From NCBI GenBank assembly GCA_034231615.1, contig CM067298.1, positions 36,710,127-36,774,126 of the forward strand: DNA of 64,000 nt, in the 5' to 3' direction. Origin of the DNA: Meghimatium bilineatum (taxonomy: Eukaryota; Mollusca; Gastropoda; Stylommatophora; Philomycidae). Under the pieces are notes generated by a model. The model did no database searches. It had not been told where the DNA came from and saw nothing but the letters and a program-made list of their open reading frames with translations. Both the position numbers and the translations under genes were made by a program. Shown in pieces: positions 1 to 11,460 of this stretch. How positions within the stretch are numbered: the stretch's first letter is position 1; each line of letters begins with the position of its first letter.

Positions 1-190
1 AGGGTGGAAGAAGCAGAGGAGGACAAATAAAGACATAGACAGACAACATCAAGCAATGGACAGGGCAAGATATTTCCACACTCATCCGCATCGCTGAGGA
101 TATAATTCGCTGGAGGACTTTGTGTGCTGAAGCATCTAATGTGGTACCCCTACGACCCTGAAGGGTTATGGGTTTATTGATTTATATTCT
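1..190 (+). mobile_element. RTE-1 LINE, 3' end fragment (cut by window start)
   Basis: Matches the last roughly 50 codons of the RTE-1 ORF with a few changes, including the GRGGQIKT-like, IRIA and LCAEASNVVPL segments, then the GAAGGGTTATGGGTTTATTGATTTA tail region (written here in part). The rest lies before the window. Confidence 0.85.
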
Positions 191-814
191 AGGTATGAAA
201 AAAACCTAGCTGTAACTCCCTTATTGTACAAAGTATACATCAGCTTTATTGCTAGTAATACATGGCATCCATACAAAGAAAAACTGAAAAACGCAAATCC
301 CAATATGGTGCTCTCTATAAATCAATGCAATAAGTTATTAGCGGATGTTTGACAGCCTGCACGTCTTGTCAACATCAGTCAAATTTCAGGGATGACACTG
401 CTTTATTATGTCACTGCAACCCCCCCCCCTCCCCAATATTCCACCTAAAATGTTCAGCAGAATAAATACTAATAAATAAATAACCTGTTTCCCTCTATTA
501 AAAAACTGCCAAACGGTTTCTTAATCTCTCTCTCTCTCTATCCCTATATGAGGACGTAACTTATAGGCATCCACTATGGTAAGAAGGCACACTGACACGG
601 TGCTACCGCAGTAGTAATATATGATTGAACAGATAAATGTACTGTTAACCAATGAGTTGCAGAAATCGTAAGTTTTGCATCTGCTGGAAGATATATGATA
701 CCTAAAAATGTTCTTTCCCATTGATGAATTAAAATAGGTTCTAATAACCAACAACCAAAAACATAGTTATGTAGACCAGTCGTTCCCAACTGTTTTTAAC
801 AGTGGTCCACTGTT
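191..814. other. no gene recognised
   Basis: AT-rich sequence with a C-run at 420-430 and a short CT array at 525-539. Nothing else recognised. Confidence 0.5.
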
Positions 815-827
815 AGGACAATTTCTT

Positions 828-1378
828 TTAAACCCTTGAGAGCGATAAACTGCCAGACCTGAAGGAAGTCATGCGAGAAGTTAGCATCCAAAGAAGGGTA
901 ATACTACAGAGGATACCAGGAAATGAAGAGGTAGATAGACTGGCAAAGAATGGAGCAACGCAGGAACACAAAGACCAAGAAATCACCTACCGAGAAAAGA
1001 GGCCCCTCATAAAACATCCGGAAAGTTGACCACCCAATAGACAACTACCACTATCTCGACATAGCAGAGCAGGTTATTACCTTCCGTCTCAGAACAGGAC
1101 ACACCAGATTAAACAGCCACTTAAATAGACTAAGACTGGTCCCATCACCTCTGTTCCATTGTGGGCAGGCAGCACAGACCGCTGAACATATCCTGCAAGA
1201 CTGCAATACACTAAACCAGTTAACAGAAGAACACTGGACCACAGAGATGGATATTCACAGAAAGAGGTATGGGAGCACTGAGGAGCTTTCAAATACAGCA
1301 GCATTTATTAAGAAAACAGGACTTTCTGTGTAGACATGTCAAACTGCGAAAACGAGAAGAAGAAGAAGAAGAAGAAGA
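828..1378 (+). mobile_element. LINE-A subfamily, 5'-truncated 3' end with AAG tail
   Basis: Opens in the RNase H region: LESDKLPDLKE corresponds to LQSGKLTDLKK of LINE-A, and the IPGNEEVDRLAKNGA segment follows near 920. The C-terminal part and 3' UTR end in GTAGACATGTCAAACTGCG and an AAG tail. Several stops. AGGACAATTTCTT before it (815-827) and AGGACATTTTTCTT after it are probably the diverged target duplication. It is a different, older subfamily than the 17934 copy. Confidence 0.75.
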
Positions 1379-1679
1379 AGGACATTTTTCTTCGTGACCC
1401 AACGAGGGGCCTTAGAGATATAGATAAAATGTTTTATTTAATGATCAGTAATATATTTCACGGTTTATTGGCATGCATTTCTCTTCTTTGTCTGTGTTCA
1501 TTCTCAATCGAAAAATGTATAGCTATCTATCTCCGGCGCTCGTGGTAACTGAATTAGAAGAACCGCGACCTCTACTATTTTTGATGGTTACGACTATGGT
1601 ATATCCAATTTGGACTAACGTACGCGGTTAAAATAAGAAAACCCCCACCATAAGAGGTTTATTTTGTTTAACCAGAAAT

Positions 1680-1775
1680 TATTCTCAACCCCTTGCAGGT
1701 TAATAGAATGTAGTATAGCGTACGGAATGCTTTGTGCCATGGTTTGCGTGTAGGTGCGAAGCTGCACTTTTGTAG
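1680..1775 (-). mobile_element. SINE-T 3' end fragment
   Basis: ATTCTCAACCCCTTGCAGG, ATAGAATGTAGTA and CTTTGTGCCATGGTTT follow the 3' end of SINE-T as seen on this strand at 22860-22930. The tail is not preserved. Confidence 0.5.
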
Positions 1776-1849
1776 ATGCTACATATATTCAGTATGGCCT
1801 ATATGTAATTTTTACCCTTTACTCTAGGAGAAGAGACTGCAAAATCCAT

Positions 1850-2460
1850 CCCCAAAACATTTTTTTGGCTTTCAGCGTCAGAGGTAGAAGAGTTCTCTGG
1901 AGATGACCCTTTTTTGTGCTTCATACATGTTTTCTTTTTGTAGTCTATTTTATTTATGCAGTCCATCTTTTGCGTGGTCTGCCTTGGACATTTTATTCAT
2001 CGTGCATGTATAGCATTGCTGTTTGAAAGACACTATATGATGGTACTCTGGAAGCATCTGATAAACACTGAATCTGTTATCTTCTGATATACTCCAGGAG
2101 TGAAATTGTGTCTGCTAGTCATCTGCTGTTTTTATTTTTGATTCTTTCTCTTATTGTTACTCTGATAATTATATGTAGGCAAGATATTTCTTTTGTAACA
2201 AGTGTTATTTTGTCTTTTTAGTGTGGACATTTGAGATTAATGCATCAGGGTGGTTTTGATGTTCATCTTCACGTATTTGTTTATGAATATAGGGGAAATC
2301 TCATATACGATGTTGCATTTGTGTTGGTTTTCTTTGGTGTTTTTTTTTCCATTTAGCGATATGATGCGTCCACGATAAGCGAATTTTTTAACTTGTTTAA
2401 GTTGCTTCTCATCAATGAAAATAGTAGTGTTTATTTCAGTTTTTGCGACTGTCATAACCC
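1850..2460 (-). mobile_element. LINE 3' coding fragment
   Basis: Minus strand: IFIDEKQLKQVKKFAYRGRI near 2420-2360 followed by KISPIFINK-like YEISPIFINKYVKMNIKTTLM near 2310-2240 (in part), and further on GRPRKRWTA near 1980. The order VKKFxYxGxxIS..G, INKxVKxxIKTTLM, GRPRKRW is that of RTE-like LINE ends. Confidence 0.55.
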
Positions 2461-2579
2461 CGTTTTTTTTCTTTGTTTATCTTCATGTTAAAGTCCTTAC
2501 ATGTTATGTGAAGTTTATTTATGTTTTGTTATAGTTTGTTTTCTGATGTTGATATCGCTTGATATCCTGAGAGACTGAA

Positions 2580-2985
2580 ACAGCTAATCATAACAACATA
2601 TAAATACAGCAAGATCCAAAATGTATATCTAAAACACAGAAACATAAAGTATGACAACAGACAAAACTAATATCAAACCAATAATCAACATAGACAATAT
2701 AGACAATATAGAACTAGAATGTAAAAATAAATTCGAATATCTGGGAGAAAATATAGACAGTTCCAGAGATTGTTCAGTCGATATTAGAAGAAGACTCGCA
2801 ATTGCAACAATCAAATTAATCAAATGAGAATGCTATGACAAAGTAGTAGAATCTGAAATTTGAAGTGAAGTGCTACAGAAAGATCATACGAATATCATGG
2901 ACAAAGGAAAAGAGGGACATTGGAATGTTGAAATTACTGAAAAAAGTGAGGGGTGGTTTCTAAAAATAAGATATATACAATAAGA
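2580..2985 (+). mobile_element. LINE 3' coding fragment
   Basis: CKNKFEYLGENIDSSRDCSV then DIRRRLAIATIKL near 2720-2815, and CYRKIIRISWTKEKRDIGML near 2870-2930 in another frame. Typical of the post-RT region. Ends near 2985, where LINE-B begins. Confidence 0.55.
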
Positions 2986-2989
2986 TATT

Positions 2990-5560
2990 GTACAATAAGA
3001 TATACAATACCAGTACAATAAGATATATGGGTGTGTTTTTTGACAGAAGTCTGAGTTTCAGAGAACATATTGACCACGTTATCATAAGGGCAGACAAAGG
3101 CTTATCAGCAATGAAGGCAATGGCTAATGCGCAGTGTGAGCATAGGTTGTTATTTCTTTTGTACCAGGGTTTGGTTGTGACCGTGGAGGAATATGCACTA
3201 GCAATTCTGACTCTTAGCCAAACTCAGATCGAAAGACTGGATATAATCCAGAATGCAGCAATACGTATCATATATGGGTGAACAGAGACACATCGACAAG
3301 AGCTGTGCGGTACCACTTGACTGCCCAACAGCAGAACACATATTACAGTAGTGCCGTGCACGGGCGTACCTTCAAATACATGCAGATAAGGAACACCCGT
3401 TGTATTCCAACATACAGAAAGTTTAAGACAGCATACGTAAGAGAATGAAGTAGTAGATGGGACGTGCTGAGGATGTACTACACAGCGTTTGCAGATTGCA
3501 AGATGTGGCAGCAGATGCGGAATTGATAAATCAACTATTAGATTGAGAAACTCCCTTGAGAGTAGTAATATCACTTAGCAGGGAGGGGTGCAAAGGGAAC
3601 GCATTGCTCTAGGCGGACCCATGGTTAGCAGATAACCAAGATCCCAAATGTACCTCCACGCGGTGCACCCTGGAAACAGAAATACAGCAGCTCAAGCTGA
3701 TTCTGGCCAAATCATTTGGGGATCATGTCCGAGAATGTGGAGGTAGCAGATGGAAAGAGATTTGCCTGCACAAGAGACAGACATATCTCCGACACCACCA
3801 GCATCACCACATATAGCGACACTGTCGACATACAGTGAAGCTAGTCAGTCCAGTCCGAACATTGGAGGGGCGGCCAATGTAAAATGCACGTAAAGGTAGA
3901 TGCATGGCGAGAGACATAGATTTCATACTGAGTACAATGAAACAATGAAAGGGCAGAACAGCGCTAGAGGGCAGCGCGAACTGCAAGTAGAAAGTGAAAA
4001 GTCCCTAGGAAAGGGGAACTACAAGCTCCGTCAGCTCGAGACGAGTTTCTAGTTACCTGTTTTCCTTACAGGCAGAGACCCAGACCCATTTATTGGCGTT
4101 TGGTAAAGCAAGAAAACCTAATCCAACTCTAATGTCGAGCTTTCCTAAACCGGAAATATGCTCACGAAGAGAAAGGGTTCCGTAATCGATGCGCTCAGGC
4201 ACAAAAGGGACAACGATTTAGCCCTGGCCCAACTCTACTGTCAGGTTTTCCTACACCGGAAATACACTTGAAGAGAGAAAGGGTTCAGTACCTGATGGGC
4301 TCAGGCACTATTGGGACAAGGACACTCAGCTCGAGAACGCCTTGCTCTCAAACGCGTGGTGTGAGACTCGAACTTGGACAAGGGGTACACGATGTCGGTG
4401 AATGACACCTCGGCTAAGAGGGCGAAAGAGCCAGGGTCCAACTCCTCTGTTGAGTTCTTCCCCTTAAGGAACCAGGCTCATGGATGAGAAACGGTTCAGT
4501 GCCCAATGGGCACAGGCACAGCACGTCCAATTACACGAGGCAAGTTCATAGACAGTGGAACACCTCGTTCGAGTGAGACGAGAGCAAGAAAATCGTCTGG
4601 GCGAAGAGTCTTCACTACGCGTGCCTGGAGACAGATATAGAGGCTGTCACAGGCTAAGGGTAGCCCACCCGAATTGTCAAGGCATGCCGAAATCGGATGT
4701 GCTAGGCCTACAAGGCGCATAACGGTGGCACAACGTAATCACGCTCCCGGCGGAAATCGCACGGATATCCTTGATGGTTACAATGGAGCGAACGAAAAAC
4801 AAACAAACAAACTTAGCAGGGAATGCAGGAATGGTGTTCCATAGCTGTGGAAAAAGAAGTGCAGGCTTTGGTCAGAGAGAATGCTAAAAAGGGGATGTGA
4901 TTATATACACTGATGGATCTGTGATTAGGCAGGTTCGCAGTGCTTGGGCTTTCACAGCTCAGTGCATAGGTAAAACGTTCAGGGAGGAGAGTGGGGCTTT
5001 TGCGGTTACTACCAGTAGCATGAGCATGGAGACTATGGCGGTGACTATGGCATTTGAATAGGTATACACACAGAAAGTAACGCAGGCCTGAATCTTGAGT
5101 GACTTTATGCGTATGATTAGAAAGGTACAAGTAAACCTCGTTCGCGGACAGTGGATTGAGGGCTTAAGAAGGGCGAGGCTGAAAGTGGTTACATTCTTTT
5201 TTTCGTGCCAGGGCATATGGCTGTTCGAAGCAGTGAAAGAGCAGATCAAATGGCGTCATGCGCGATTGTCGCACAGGGCGATGGAGCGAGCTGATGTTTT
5301 GAACTCTTTAAGAGTTATAGCACGCGAGAGTGAGACTAGTGTGAATGATGATTCCTTTTCAATAGTCAGGATTTAAAGATGAGGGTTTGAAATGCGGCGT
5401 TGTTAGACGTGAACATATTGTAGGGCACAGAAGAATGATGGTCAACCAGCATAGAACCATTACTGTCAGTAGAAGTATAATGGTGGGTACACTCAGGGAG
5501 AGATCTAAGTAACTATGGACGTGTCCAGTTAGCAGTGATAATGATCCGGTGACTAAATAA
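2990..5560 (+). mobile_element. LINE-B: RNase H-bearing LINE, decayed, split by a 1.2-kb retroposon
   Basis: The left part (2990-3584) reads YMGVFFDRSLSFREHIDHV, SQTQIERLDIIQNAAIRIIYG: the end of the RT and the connection region. The right part (4811-5560) reads the RNase H start (IYTDGSV) and a GHMAVR-like segment, then a cysteine-containing C-terminus. The interruption at 3585-4810 has its own target duplication. Several stops and shifts. The same family is better preserved at 12150-13835. Confidence 0.75.
3585..4810 (+). mobile_element. 1226-bp non-autonomous retroposon (retroposon-E) with AAAC tail and 12-bp target duplication
   Basis: Inserted in LINE-B between exact copies of ACTTAGCAGGGA (3573-3584 and 4811-4822). 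It ends GGAGCGAACG then an AAAC-type tail. No RT, endonuclease or long coding region is visible. The middle (about 4110-4500) holds three diverged units of roughly 90-150 bp, each with CCAACTCTA, TTTCCT, a CGGAAAT-like box, GAGAAAGGGTTC and CTCAGGCAC. Related sequence: 29365-30575 (-), and 3' ends at 6315-6535 (-) and 17316-17432 (+). Either a large SINE-like element or a LINE derivative that keeps only untranslated sequence. Confidence 0.75.
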
Positions 5561-5689
5561 CTGTTACTGAGTAAAAACATTTCTGTTTTTAAGGCTCACA
5601 TTTAAGTTGTATAATGATTTGTGTTCGTCTGTAATAATCTTTCTTGTTCCAAACTGATTTTGTCACAATAATAATTTAAGACACAAAAA

Positions 5690-5855
5690 CGGAATGGCAA
5701 TATCTCTGCATGACATCATTTTATGACAACATGACTGCATAACAACATGACTGTATGACAACATCGCATTATTACAATATCACAGTATGACAAAATCACC
5801 GAATGACAACATCACTGTATGATATCACTGCATGACAACATCACTATTAGAGTAC
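5690..5855 (+). repeat. degenerate tandem repeat, TGACAACAT units
   Basis: Roughly 17-18 bp units around TATGACAACATCACTG, about nine copies, with variants (ATAACAACATGACTG, ATGACAAAATCACCG). Old array. Confidence 0.75.
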
Positions 5856-5859
5856 TTTA

Positions 5860-6314
5860 CATATATAGTACTTTATATATATTATTTATCATGTTTTCAC
5901 TGCAGCCTCTGCTGACACCTCTGTATATAATCTGATACATATGTTATGTGAATATTCCTCTAATCCATATATCCTACTTTCAATTTTGGAAAAAAAAACT
6001 TTTAGTTTCTTGATGCTGAAAAATTGATGGACACAAAGCATCCCGGCAGTCGTGGCTATAAGTGATATGCTACTACAAGCAGACAAAGTGTAATTTTTTT
6101 TCAGCACCTACCTCTATTTCGTTGTGAGAATCTTCATCTGTAAAATATATCGTTTCAATCGCTATAGGATATCAATGAATAACAATCGACAATCGATTCA
6201 GTATAACCAATTCAAAATTCTCTAAATGAGATAAAGTGAGTTTCTACAGCTAATAGTTTGTTTCTATTGATTAGAGCATTCATTGGGCTTTTTTTAAATT
6301 TTAGACATTAATTG
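5860..6314. other. no gene recognised
   Basis: AT-rich, no repeat or coding signal seen. Confidence 0.5.
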
Positions 6315-6535
6315 TATATTCTTCTTCTTCTTCAGCGTTCGCTCTCAAGTAACCACAACGAAATTATCGTGTGATTTCCGCCGGGGAGCGTGAATTACGT
6401 TGTGCTGCAAGTTCCACAGTAGAACTGTGATTATTTACACCCCGGTTGACCACTTTGTGACCTGGACGTCCGAGGTCCAGCACATCCGTTTTCGTCATTT
6501 CTTTATTTCGGGTTTGGTCCCTAAATTGTATATGA
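6315..6535 (-). mobile_element. retroposon-E, 3' end with AAG tail
   Basis: On the minus strand it ends GGGAGCGAACGCTGAAGAAG-like: the terminus GAGAGCGAACGCTG is followed by AAG repeats. The upstream part (GTGCTGGACCTCGGACGTCC and the AATCACAGTTCTACTGTGG block) matches 29400-29540. The tail differs from the AAAC tail of the copy at 3585. Confidence 0.65.
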
Positions 6536-7167
6536 TACTATAAAAAAATACTCACGAACCTTCCATTTCTTATTATAATATGCACTGCAAGTCGCAGTGT
6601 TTTTTTTTTTGTGTGTCTGGTTTCACTAGGGTTTAGGTAAAACACGAGTGGTAGCAGATGTGATTCCTAACACTTGCTAAATCAGTACAGATTACATAGA
6701 AGATTATCTTTAAATCTGTATTTTTGGAACACTTCCAATATGACTCTGCCATGGTCTAGACAAGACGGCAAACACAGAAATATGTATTTGCTAAGATACA
6801 TCTCCCCACCCACAGGAGAAAGTGTGATTCCTCTCGCTGGAGAAAGTAAATCTATCCTTCACAACTTTGAGTAATAATATTGATTTGATCTCACTGACAC
6901 CACAATAACACTTTCTTTCTTCGGAATCAATACACACTTGATTTCCGGAAATACTCAAAGATTTAGACATATACTTGGCACTTCCGCCCAGTATTGTACT
7001 GTTTAAAGCTTGTATATGTCTGCTCTATACCTGTATTCGATTGAATGGTGCTCGTAATTTAGTACTGTGTAAGTACAGCACCGAGCTATGAGTGTCAACT
7101 TTCTTGTGACTATGCTAGAACGATTTCCGTATCACTTGCACTTTATATGTGAATGTGTGTGTGAGTG

Positions 7168-7170
<3 letters not shown>
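6536..7170. other. no gene recognised
   Basis: Unique-looking AT-rich sequence. A 66-codon frame at 6674 has no recognisable motif. Confidence 0.5.

Positions 7171-7250
<80 letters not shown>
7171..7250 (+). repeat. TA then CA microsatellite
   Basis: About 32 TA units followed by eight CA units. Confidence 0.95.
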
Positions 7251-7329
7251 TATCCACACCAAAAATAAAGTAATAATACTGCAGTGTTAATAGACACCAA
7301 ATTTCAAACATAGACCAATATCTTTTTCG

Positions 7330-8440
7330 TAATGAATGTTTCACATTGGCATAAAGATTCTTTCAGATTTTAACAATAAACTGATGTTCATGATTTATGG
7401 TTTGAACTTCTATTCTTTGTGACCGAGGCCTCCGTTTCAGTAAGGTGTATGGTCTCATCTGGCCTCTATCAGAGAATGGCATCTCCGTGACATGGATCAG
7501 ATTAGCCGTTGGATATGTTGTTGTGGAACGGCTGCACATTCTTCCTGCGGTGCAAGAGGCAACCGTCGCAGATTGGCTGGAGCCACGTTACGCTGGCGGA
7601 TTTGTCTGTCGAGGTTCATCCCGTAAGTGTTCTATGGGATTTATGTCTGATGACATGGCTAGCTACGGAATACTCTGAACGTTTTTGTCAACAAAGAACT
7701 GTGGGGTGAGTTGTACCACATGAAATCGAATGTTATCCTGCTCAAAGTGCGACTCTTATGCAACCAACATTCGTAGGACGCGACGACGAACAAATTAAGC
7801 AACGTAACGTTCGGCAGTCAGGCGTCCTTCAATTTGTACCAGGTCAGTTCTTTCCATGAAGTTGATCTGCTAATCAGTACACCTCCAATCAGTACACATA
7901 CATCATAAACGCTGTTCTGGACGAAGAGCTCACGGACTCTGCGGTAAATACCTCTCCGACTATCGCATAGCTGGAGCACACACACACAAAATGATTCATC
8001 TCTAACTAAACTCGTCTCTAGTTATTTCCAATGGTTCATTGACGATGCTGATTCACCAGCTGCAGTCTGTTCTCTCGATGGCGGTAAGAACAAAAATTAT
8101 GTAGGGTATTCTAGCCCAAAGACCAGCGGCGTACAGCGGTTCCTGACCGTGTGATCTGAAATTCGACGAGTTGCTGGCATTGAGTGGACTGTGGAGTACG
8201 CAGATACAAATAGATTCCTGAACTGACGCAGCTGTATGAAGCAGTCTTCGACAGGAGCTGCGACTATGTGTCTTCCACTTTGCGAACGGTATGCTACTGA
8301 ATTATTTTGTTGAAATCGCCTACAAATGAGACTAATTATGTTTCTAACCACACTAAATTGTCTGTAAATTACACTTTTTGTCCAGTCTGTAAGCGTCCAA
8401 TGAAGATGTATCGTTGTCTTGCAGAGAACCATACTTGCCA
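7330..8440 (-). mobile_element. Tc1/mariner DNA transposon relic
   Basis: Minus strand from 8440: MASMVLCKTT..HLHWTLTD, RRFQQNNSVAYRSQSGRHIV near 8310-8250 (helix-turn-helix paired-like region), HTVRNRC near 8150. Then degraded DDE domain and, at the 3' side, a C-terminal RGRP-type end near 7440 and AT-rich terminal sequence to about 7330. It parallels the copy at 56717-58065 almost end to end. No intact transposase frame. Terminal repeats could not be aligned with certainty. Confidence 0.7.
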
Positions 8441-8856
8441 TTGAATTTTCAACTAAATTTATTCGAGGACCGCCAATATTTTATATATATTCTATAAGAT
8501 ACCTCCCACTTCAAGCTGACCATCATCCAACACATGACAGTTCAGACACACAGAATGATGAGTTCTACAACACATTAACTGACGTCATAAACACAACACC
8601 TAAACATGACATTGTTATCGTTATGGGCGACATGAACTCCAACGTCAGTGATAATATAATAGGAGTTGAAATATACCTAAGAAAACATGGAATATTAGAT
8701 TTAAACCAGGATGGGGAGAGATTAATTGAGTTATGTGAGATTTCTAACCTAGCAATGGCAAGTACGTATATTCCCCACAAAGGCATTCCCAAAGTCACTT
8801 GGAATTCCCCAGACAAGCATACAAAAAATAAAATTGATCATTTCTGTATTACATGA
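8419..8856 (+). pseudogene. LINE-C endonuclease domain, open piece
   Basis: About 145 codons. From YLPLQADHH on (8500) it follows the endonuclease of RTE-like LINEs, including the catalytic GDMNSNV and IDHF segments. The first 25 codons belong to the neighbouring Tc1 relic, so the open frame is accidental at its 5' end. Confidence 0.6.
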
Positions 8857-9799
8857 AAGTTTCTTTCTTCGATACAAGATGTTCGAGAGTTAAGAGGTGC
8901 CGATAGCAATAGTGACCACAACCTTTACATAGCTTAAATCAAAATCAAACTAAATAGTCAACAAAAGCCACAAGCACAAAGAAAGAAATCTCATAACATT
9001 TACCATCTACCAACCTAAACAGCTCATAATATTAACAGTGAAATAAACAACCGCATTACAGCACTAAGAAGTCCAACAAATTGCGACAAAAATAATTTTG
9101 AAAATCAATGGCTTTTATATTGAAATGCTATGAAAGAAGCAGCCATAAGTACCGTGTGATGCTCAAAGTAAAGGAAAACTAGACCAGTGAAAAGACATGG
9201 TCTAAAATACTATAACGAGAGCAAACACAACAAAAGCTGTTTTCTGTAAACACAACTTCAAACACTTACAAACATAAGCAACAACAATACAAGGTGCTAA
9301 ACATATACATTAAAGCCAGTGCAAAAACAGGCATACACAATTTCGTAGAAAATCTTACAACAGAAGTAGAAAATGCATCAAAATCTGTTAACCTTAGGAT
9401 GTTGTTTAATACCATGAGACAACTGTGCAACAAATCACCAATAACTAATGGACCAATAAAAGACAAGTGTAGTAAAACACTGACAAGGAGAGCAACACAC
9501 TAAAAGATGAGCCGAGCACTTAGCGAAACTTTAAATAGACCGCCCCCTAACCACTTTGCCATTATAACAGAAGTGGCCCGGATACAAAAAAATATATGTT
9601 TCTTGCTCTGACATTACACTCAACGAGGTCAAGATTGCTATTAAGAAAATAAAATCCGGTAAAGCAACAGGAGATTATGACATCACAGGAGAAATGCTTA
9701 AAGCTGCAAACGACATCATCTTGCACAATACATATTGTCTTTATACAACGACATATGGCATGTCGAGATACAACCGAATCAGTGGGAAAATGAACCATT

Positions 9800-10893
9800 T
9801 TTCATCAGCATCATCAGGGCCGTCTCCGCAACCAAAGCTGCCTGCAACGTATCTCCAACATCCCCTGTATATAGACTTGCTAGACGGTAACATGTCCATC
9901 TTGTGATGTTACTCTCCCACTAGTATCTCTGCCTACCTCTTGCTCGCTTCCCTTTGACTTTACCCTCAAGTAAGGTCTTCAATAAGGTGTCATGTCTTTT
10001 AATGTCCAACATATTTTATTTGCTGATCTTTATTTCTGTTAGTAATTCTTTCTTCATATTAAGTGTTTTAGCACGTCTTTATTTGTTCTCTTTCCATAAT
10101 ATTCGCCTATATAACCAAATCTCAAAGCATAAATTATGTCTTCTAATTGGTTATTTAATGTCCATGTTTCTGATCACTACATTAATATAGAATAGATGTA
10201 GCATTTTACAGTTCTCATTTTTAACCTGTTTGTGATTTGTTTAGATTTTACTATTTCCCTCGTTTCGTTGAAGGTACTTCTGGCAATTCCTATTCTCCTT
10301 TTAACTGCTGTTTCACCGTCATTTGTGAATATGTGTCCAAGATATTGATAATGTTTTACTTGTTGTAGTTTCTCTCCATGTGTGTTTATGTTAAGCTCTT
10401 GTTATTTTGTGTCCTTGCTGATTATCATGGTTTTTGTTTTTATGGATATTTATATCCAGTCCATTTTCATTACTTGATTTATTGACTTGATCTATTAGTC
10501 TTTGTAGTTCATGTTCACTTTCTGCTAAAAGAAAAGTGTCATCTGCATATCTAATGTTGTTTATTATTTTCCCCTTGATCTTGAGTCCAGGAATTTCTTC
10601 GATATTTTTAAAGATATTCTCTGCCTGGATATTAAATAGACTTGGTGGTAAAATGCATCCTTGTCTTACCCCGCTTCTTTTTTCTATGTATGGTGAGTAG
10701 CTGTTTTCACACCTTATTGATGCATTTGTTCCCAATATATATTTCTAATCAGTCTGATGTATTTTCGATCTATGCCTATTTCTTGAAGACATTTGATTAA
10801 TTTTCCATGTTAGACTCTTTCAAATGCCTTGCTGTAGTCTATGAAGCAAATATAAATACTTTTTGGACCTATATATTTATCTATCACTAGTCG
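9800..10893 (-). mobile_element. LINE-D inserted in LINE-C; GAT-rich 3' tail; 8-bp target duplication
   Basis: GAACCATT occurs at 9792-9799 and 10894-10901, exactly where LINE-C breaks off and resumes. On the minus strand: FIDYSKAFERV near 10830, RSGVRQGCILPPSLFNI near 10680, NIRYADDTFLLAESEHELQ (active site YADD) near 10540, and at the 3' end the WTINN-type and TRWTG-like blocks with a GATGATGCTGATGAA tail. It is 5'-truncated within the RT. RTE-like group. Stops and shifts outside the 114-codon open piece (10391-10735). Confidence 0.8.
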
Positions 10894-11307
10894 GAACCAT
10901 TGTTAAACTGCCCAAAAAAAGAACTTAACCGACTATGACAAATGGCGTGGCATCACTTTATTATCTATAACCGGAAAATGTTTTCTTAACGTCATATTAG
11001 AAAGGATAAAATTATCCGTGGATGAGAGACTCAGCGAGGAACAGTCTTGTTTTAGACCGAACCGCTCAACAATCGATCAAATATTCACATTGAGAATTAT
11101 TATTGAATAATCCATAGAGATGCAATTAAATCTTATTATAAATTTCGTAAACATCCTAAAAGCTTTTGATAGTCTCCATAGACTATCACTTTGGACGATT
11201 CTAACACTTTAAGGCTTTCCAGACAAATATGTAAACGTTATTAAAGCTTTCTATGTAGATTCCAAATGCTGCGTGAAGACTGATAGTGGGATTACTGAAT
11301 AGTTCTC

Positions 11308-11460
11308 TCCGCCGAAGACGGATGTGTGGGGCCATTGGCGCAAATACAACGGTGATACAACGCATTTCCATTCTCTGGACTGTATCCTGCTGGAGATCTA
11401 GTAGTACTGCTAGAGGAGAGATCCAGCAGGAGTTTGAGAATGAACGCTGAAGAAGAAGAA
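11308..11460 (+). mobile_element. SINE-T2 (short form) inside LINE-C; 11-bp target duplication
   Basis: GAATAGTTCTC is repeated exactly at 11297-11307 and 11461-11471. The first half (CCGCCGAAGACGGATG, GGCCATTGGCGCAAATA) differs from SINE-T; the last roughly 110 bases (ACAACGCATTTCC, GGAGTTTGAGAATGAACGC, AAG tail) are shared with it. Confidence 0.85.

Noticed and set aside
1336-1548. Lysine-run open frame
   Set aside because: The AAG tail of LINE-A read in frame.
7088-7344. Open frames of repeated Tyr-Ile on both strands
   Set aside because: They are translations of the TA microsatellite. The same applies near 13829, 15636, 35537 and 58036.
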